A stretch of 64,000 bases of DNA from Ignavibacteria bacterium. GTDB lineage: Bacteria > Bacteroidota > Ignavibacteria > Ignavibacteriales > Ignavibacteriaceae. Shown here piece by piece: positions 60,537 through 64,000 of the stretch (position 1 is its first letter; each line of letters starts with the position of its first letter). Below the pieces are notes generated by a model. The model was not told the origin of the DNA. It was given only the letters and a program-made list of their open reading frames with translations, and searched no databases. The position numbers and the translations under genes were made by a program. The stretch spans positions 1,364,001-1,428,000 of the forward strand of contig JAFLBV010000001.1 of the NCBI GenBank assembly GCA_017302895.1, given 5' to 3'.

Positions 60537-62645
60537 ATGAAAACAGCAATTTTAAGTCTGGCAATACTGATTATGATGTTTCAAACAAATAATGGACAGA
60601 AAAACAATTTGAATAACGCGGACAACCCTTTTTTCAAAGAGTGGAAAACCCCTTTTGGCACTCCACCTTTTACAGAGATAAAACTCGAACATTACCTTCC
60701 CGCTTATGAGGAGGGGATAAAACAACAAACGATTGAAATTGAGAAGATTGTATCCAACAGGGAAACACCTGTTTTTAAGAACACAATCGAGGCTATGGAG
60801 CTTTCAGGTTCACTTCTTTCCAAAGTTGACCGTGTGTTTCAAAATCTCGTCTCAGTGATTACAAATGCGGAAATGCAGGTGTTATCGGAGAAGTTTGCGA
60901 TTATGCTTGCAAAACACAGGGATGATATTTATCTGAATGATAAACTTTTCAAGAGAATCAAGACTGTTTATGACAATCGCGATAAAGAAAAGCTGACTGA
61001 AGAGCAATCGATCCTCCTTAAAAATTATTACCTCGATTTTCTAAGAGGTGGTGCCAACCTCAATGAAGCCCAGAAGACAAAACTAAGAGCGATCAACGAG
61101 GAGCTTTCAAAACTAAATGTACTTTACGGTGACAATGTCAGAAAAGAGAATGGCAAGTTTAACCTGACTGTTGATAAAGAAGCTGATCTGGCTGGTTTGT
61201 CACAGGATATGATTTCCGCTGCATCTGAAAAAGCAAATGCCAAGGGATTGAAGGGGAAATGGGTATTTACGATTGACAAACCGACACTTCTCCCTTTTCT
61301 TCAGTTTTCCCAAAACAGGGATTTACGCGAAAAGATGTATAAAGCCTATGTGAACAGAGGAAACAATAACGACGAACTCGACAACAAGAAAGTGCTCTCC
61401 AGAATTGTTTCGCTCAGGGTGCAGAAAGCAAACCTCCTCGGTTACAAAAACTGGGCTGATTTTGTTCTCGAGAAGAAAATGGCTAAAACGCCCGAAAATG
61501 CGTATAAATTTTTGTATGATGTTTGGAAACCGACGCTGAAACGGGCTCAGTCCGAGGTTGATGAAATGCAGAAAATCATCGACAAAGAAGGTGGTAAATT
61601 CAAACTTCAGCCATGGGACTGGTGGTTTTATGCCGAGAATGTAAAAAAAGCCAAATATGATCTCGATGAGGAAATGCTGAGGCCCTACTTCAAACTGGAA
61701 AATGTTCTCAATGGCGTATTCGCTGTTTCCACAAAGCTTTTTGGAATTCAGTTTGTACCAAGACCTGATATTGAAGTGTATCATCCTGAAGTAAAGGCAT
61801 TCGAAGTAAGGGAAGCCTCGGGAAAGCATATCGGAATTTTATATACCGATTACTATCCAAGGGACAGCAAGACAAACGGTGCATGGTGCGAGAATTTCAG
61901 GCTTCAGAGCAACATTAACGGGAATTTCATTGCTCCTGTTATCTATAATGTAGGGAATTTCTCAAAGCCAACTGCGGACAAACCTGCTTTAATCAGTCTG
62001 GATGAGGTCAGGACGCTGTTTCATGAATTTGGTCATGCCCTGCATTTCCTTCTTGCGAATGTAACTTATCCGGGTTCCTCATCTGTTCCTGCTGATTTTG
62101 TTGAATTGCCTTCACAGATTATGGAGAAATGGGCTCTTCAACCTGAGGTGTTAAGGATGTATGCGAAGCACTACTCCACAGGGAAGGCGATACCGGATTC
62201 CCTGATTACGAAAATTGATAAAGCCGGAAAGTTTAATCAGGGCTTTGAAACAGGTGAATATATTGCCGCATCGATTCTTGATCTCGACTGGCATACCCTC
62301 ACCGATCCTTCTGAAAAAGATGTAGCTGCTTTTGAGAAACAGTCTTTGGCAAAAATGGGCATTCTACCCGAATTTCTTCCAAGATACATGACTACAAACT
62401 TTCTTCATATCGCTGTTTGGGGATATGAGGCGGGATACTACAGTTATCTTTGGGCTGCTGTTTTGGATGCAGATGCCTTCGAAGCGTTTGAAGAAAAAGG
62501 GATCTTTGATCAAAAAACTGCATCAGACTACAGAAAATATATCCTTGAACCTCTTGGAAGTGTCGATTTAATGGGAAATTACAAGAAATTCCGAGGCAGA
62601 GAACCAAAAGTTGATGCTCTGCTAAAATCGAGAGGGTTGGAGTAG
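60537..62645 (+). CDS. dcp: Exported M3-family metallopeptidase (peptidyl-dipeptidase Dcp-like)
   Basis: 702 aa from the ATG at 60537, chosen because a signal peptide (about 1-21) begins there. The zinc site HEFGHALHF is His496-Glu497 ... His500, with the third ligand Glu in FVELPSQIMEKW. NPFFKEWKTPFGTPPFTEIK at the mature N-terminus and the C-terminal LMGNYKKFRGREP are typical of Dcp. It removes dipeptides from peptide C-termini; the signal suggests work in the periplasm. No lipobox is clear. Confidence 0.93.
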   Translation: MKTAILSLAILIMMFQTNNGQKNNLNNADNPFFKEWKTPFGTPPFTEIKLEHYLPAYEEGIKQQTIEIEKIVSNRETPVFKNTIEAMELSGSLLSKVDRVFQNLVSVITNAEMQVLSEKFAIMLAKHRDDIYLNDKLFKRIKTVYDNRDKEKLTEEQSILLKNYYLDFLRGGANLNEAQKTKLRAINEELSKLNVLYGDNVRKENGKFNLTVDKEADLAGLSQDMISAASEKANAKGLKGKWVFTIDKPTLLPFLQFSQNRDLREKMYKAYVNRGNNNDELDNKKVLSRIVSLRVQKANLLGYKNWADFVLEKKMAKTPENAYKFLYDVWKPTLKRAQSEVDEMQKIIDKEGGKFKLQPWDWWFYAENVKKAKYDLDEEMLRPYFKLENVLNGVFAVSTKLFGIQFVPRPDIEVYHPEVKAFEVREASGKHIGILYTDYYPRDSKTNGAWCENFRLQSNINGNFIAPVIYNVGNFSKPTADKPALISLDEVRTLFHEFGHALHFLLANVTYPGSSSVPADFVELPSQIMEKWALQPEVLRMYAKHYSTGKAIPDSLITKIDKAGKFNQGFETGEYIAASILDLDWHTLTDPSEKDVAAFEKQSLAKMGILPEFLPRYMTTNFLHIAVWGYEAGYYSYLWAAVLDADAFEAFEEKGIFDQKTASDYRKYILEPLGSVDLMGNYKKFRGREPKVDALLKSRGLE

Positions 62646-62662
62646 ATTGGGAGTAACTAAAT

Positions 62663-62923
62663 ATGCCTGAAATTTCTCGCTTTTATGGGATCATTATAAC
62701 CATGTACTATAATGATCATAATCCCCCACATTTTCATGCCAGATATGGAGATGACGTTGTTCTGATTTCAATCGAAGATTTGGAAATTATTGAAGGAAAT
62801 TTTCCGAGTAGAGCGTCTAATATGGTGTTGGAATGGGCAAAGAAAAATAAAAGTAAGCTACAAGAAAACTGGGATAACATTAGAAATGAAAAACCTGTCT
62901 TTAGAATCGACCCATTAGTTTAG
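62663..62923 (+). CDS. DUF4160 protein
   Basis: 86 aa. MPEISRFYGIIITMYYNDHN, then PPHFHARYGDDVVLISIEDL and MVLEWAKKNKSKLQENWDN are the DUF4160 pattern (conserved His-Pro-His-rich start, C-terminal W-helix). It is followed after 8 bp by a DUF2442 gene, a very common pairing that behaves genomically like a small accessory module; toxin-antitoxin function has been suggested but not shown to my knowledge. Confidence 0.88.
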   Translation: MPEISRFYGIIITMYYNDHNPPHFHARYGDDVVLISIEDLEIIEGNFPSRASNMVLEWAKKNKSKLQENWDNIRNEKPVFRIDPLV

Positions 62924-62931
62924 GAGGAGCC

Positions 62932-63231
62932 ATGTATTACGATGTAAAAATTGCCAAATATATTGATGAGTACAAAATTCACATTGAATTTGAAGACGGA
63001 ACTTCAGGGGTTGTTGACCTGAGAATCTTTATTGGGAAAGGCGAAATGTCTAAAAGTCTGAAAAGTTTTGAATATTTTAAGACATTTTCGGTCAATGAGG
63101 ATTTGGGGACCATCTGTTGGGACAACGGTTATGACATTGCCCCCGAAACTCTTTATTTTCTGCTGACCGGAAGGCATAATTATAAGTCAGGACTTCCCGA
63201 CTATATCTCCGGTTTTGTAACTAAGCAGTAA
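62932..63231 (+). CDS. DUF2442 protein, partner of DUF4160
   Basis: 99 aa. YKIHIEFEDGTSGVVDLRIF, FSVNEDLGTICWDNGYDIAP and ETLYFLL are the DUF2442 hallmarks (N-terminal beta domain like NE0471). AGGAGG stands directly before the ATG. Its 3' end overlaps the convergent nitronate monooxygenase gene by 31 bp, suggesting that the pair was inserted tightly against that gene. Confidence 0.88.
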   Translation: MYYDVKIAKYIDEYKIHIEFEDGTSGVVDLRIFIGKGEMSKSLKSFEYFKTFSVNEDLGTICWDNGYDIAPETLYFLLTGRHNYKSGLPDYISGFVTKQ

Positions 63232-64000
63232 TCAAGAGAAGTTTTGGCGAGAGAAATCTCCTGTAAAAGCTTCTGAAAAATTTCATGAACGGGCAGAATC
63301 TCCTTAACCAAACCGGAGCTCTGCCCGGCTTCGAACTGTCCTTCTTCGTAGTTCCCTTCGAAGATTCCCAGCATTTCCCGTTTCCTGCCGAGAGCTTCGA
63401 TGATTTCCTCTTTGGTAGCCCCTTTTTTCTCGAGTTCGAGAACCTGCAGTGAAAACGGATTTTTGATCATTCTTGCGAGTCCTGCATTTCGGAGTCCGAG
63501 GATTGTTCCGTTATCTGAAGCTTCAATCACCATCTGTTTATAAAGAGGATGAGCAGAAGATTCAAGTGATGCGGCAAAGAGAGTCCCAATTTGCACACCG
63601 GATGCTCCGAGAGCTAGGCAGGCAGCTACTTGGCGACCGTCAGCAATTCCCCCTGCAGCGATAACAGGGATTTTTAACGCATCAACCAGTTGTGGAATCA
63701 GGCAGAGAGTGGTTATTTCATCTGGTCCGTTGTGCCCTCCGGCTTCCACTCCTTCACCAACAACGGCATCGCAACCGACTTCCTGGGATTTGAGTCCCTG
63801 CTTTATGTTAGAAACCACATGGATAACCTTGGCGCCATTTGATTTCAATCTTTCGATATGTCGCCCTGGGTGACCCGCAGAAGTAAAGACAATTTTCACA
63901 TCTTCTTCAAGCACCACATCCACAAGAGCTGAAATATCCTCTCTGAGTTGCGGGAGGTTAACTCCGAAAGGTTTTGAAGTGGCGGCCCTGCATTTTCGAA
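63201..64000 (-). CDS. Nitronate monooxygenase-like flavoprotein, 5' end beyond window
   Basis: The frame runs from the stop at 63201 to the window edge, about 266 codons of the usual 310-360. PFGVNLPQL near the edge is the family's N-terminal FMN region; GGHNGPDEITTLCLIPQLVD (His in EAGGH is the catalytic base), PVIAAGGIADGRQVAACLAL and GASGVQIGTLFAASLES form the TIM-barrel phosphate-binding part. Members oxidise nitronates or act as enoyl-ACP reductase FabK; the (A/E)GGH and missing FabK context favour nitronate monooxygenase. Nothing in the fragment is broken. Confidence 0.9.
   Translation of the reverse strand, partial: RKCRAATSKPFGVNLPQLREDISALVDVVLEEDVKIVFTSAGHPGRHIERLKSNGAKVIHVVSNIKQGLKSQEVGCDAVVGEGVEAGGHNGPDEITTLCLIPQLVDALKIPVIAAGGIADGRQVAACLALGASGVQIGTLFAASLESSAHPLYKQMVIEASDNGTILGLRNAGLARMIKNPFSLQVLELEKKGATKEEIIEALGRKREMLGIFEGNYEEGQFEAGQSSGLVKEILPVHEIFQKLLQEISLAKTSLDYCLVTKPEI

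Noticed and set aside
1..64000. tRNA or rRNA genes
   Set aside because: No convincing cloverleaf, TTCGA-arm string or rRNA-like stretch was found on either strand by eye.

Overview
The window looks like a chromosomal segment from the Ignavibacteria/Chlorobi side of the FCB group. This is inferred from: nine or more secreted proteins ending in the type IX secretion (T9SS) C-terminal domain with the 'N(Y/F)PNPFN' signature; a compact DUF177-rpmF-plsX-fabH-fabD-fabG-acpP-fabF-rnc operon; several TTG starts; and moderate GC with AT-rich accessory islands. No marker gene in the window fixes the genus.

Layout. (1) 1-14.3 kb is an accessory region. It holds the C-terminal part of a large unknown protein (possibly a STAND/Avs-like defence ATPase), a membrane-anchored SUMF1-domain protein, a complete IS21-family element abutting the last 29 codons of an HsdS-like gene, transposase debris, a 1411-aa secreted propeller-lipase fusion, an inverted-repeat-bounded gene of unknown function, two broken copies of one small gene, a DUF1801 gene and a 53-bp tandem array built of hairpins. 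(2) 14.3-21.2 kb is the housekeeping fatty acid/phospholipid operon ending in rnc. (3) 21.2-46.9 kb holds one T9SS cargo gene facing a 24-kb, one-strand array of eight paralogous secreted beta-propeller proteins. These come in a short (about 705 aa) and a long (1112-1412 aa, with a central fibronectin III domain) type and are interrupted only by an HGSNAT-like membrane acetyltransferase. (4) 47-51 kb is a cytochrome c maturation operon, ccmC-ccmD-ccmE-ccmF, whose CcmE has a Cys in place of the usual heme-binding His. (5) 51-57.2 kb holds rpmB, an MlaF-like ATPase, dprA, a solitary EutN/CcmL shell-vertex-like gene, small membrane proteins, an RNase H, a short Omp85-like protein and a CoA-binding protein. 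(6) 57.4-64 kb holds gcvP, a secreted M3 metallopeptidase, a DUF4160/DUF2442 pair and the 3' part of a nitronate monooxygenase gene.

How it fits together. Region 2 supplies acyl-ACP and acyl-phosphate for membrane synthesis. Region 3 is the most distinctive part: near-abutting genes suggest co-expression of a family of cell-surface or secreted propeller proteins that have been duplicated, diverged into two subfamily blocks, and appear to have exchanged their C-terminal sorting domains locally. The best candidates for something undescribed are this short/long propeller array with its embedded acetyltransferase, the inverted-repeat-bounded cassette at 11.06-12.50 kb, and the hairpin tandem array at 13.7 kb. 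All family calls are from reading the sequence; no database search was run.
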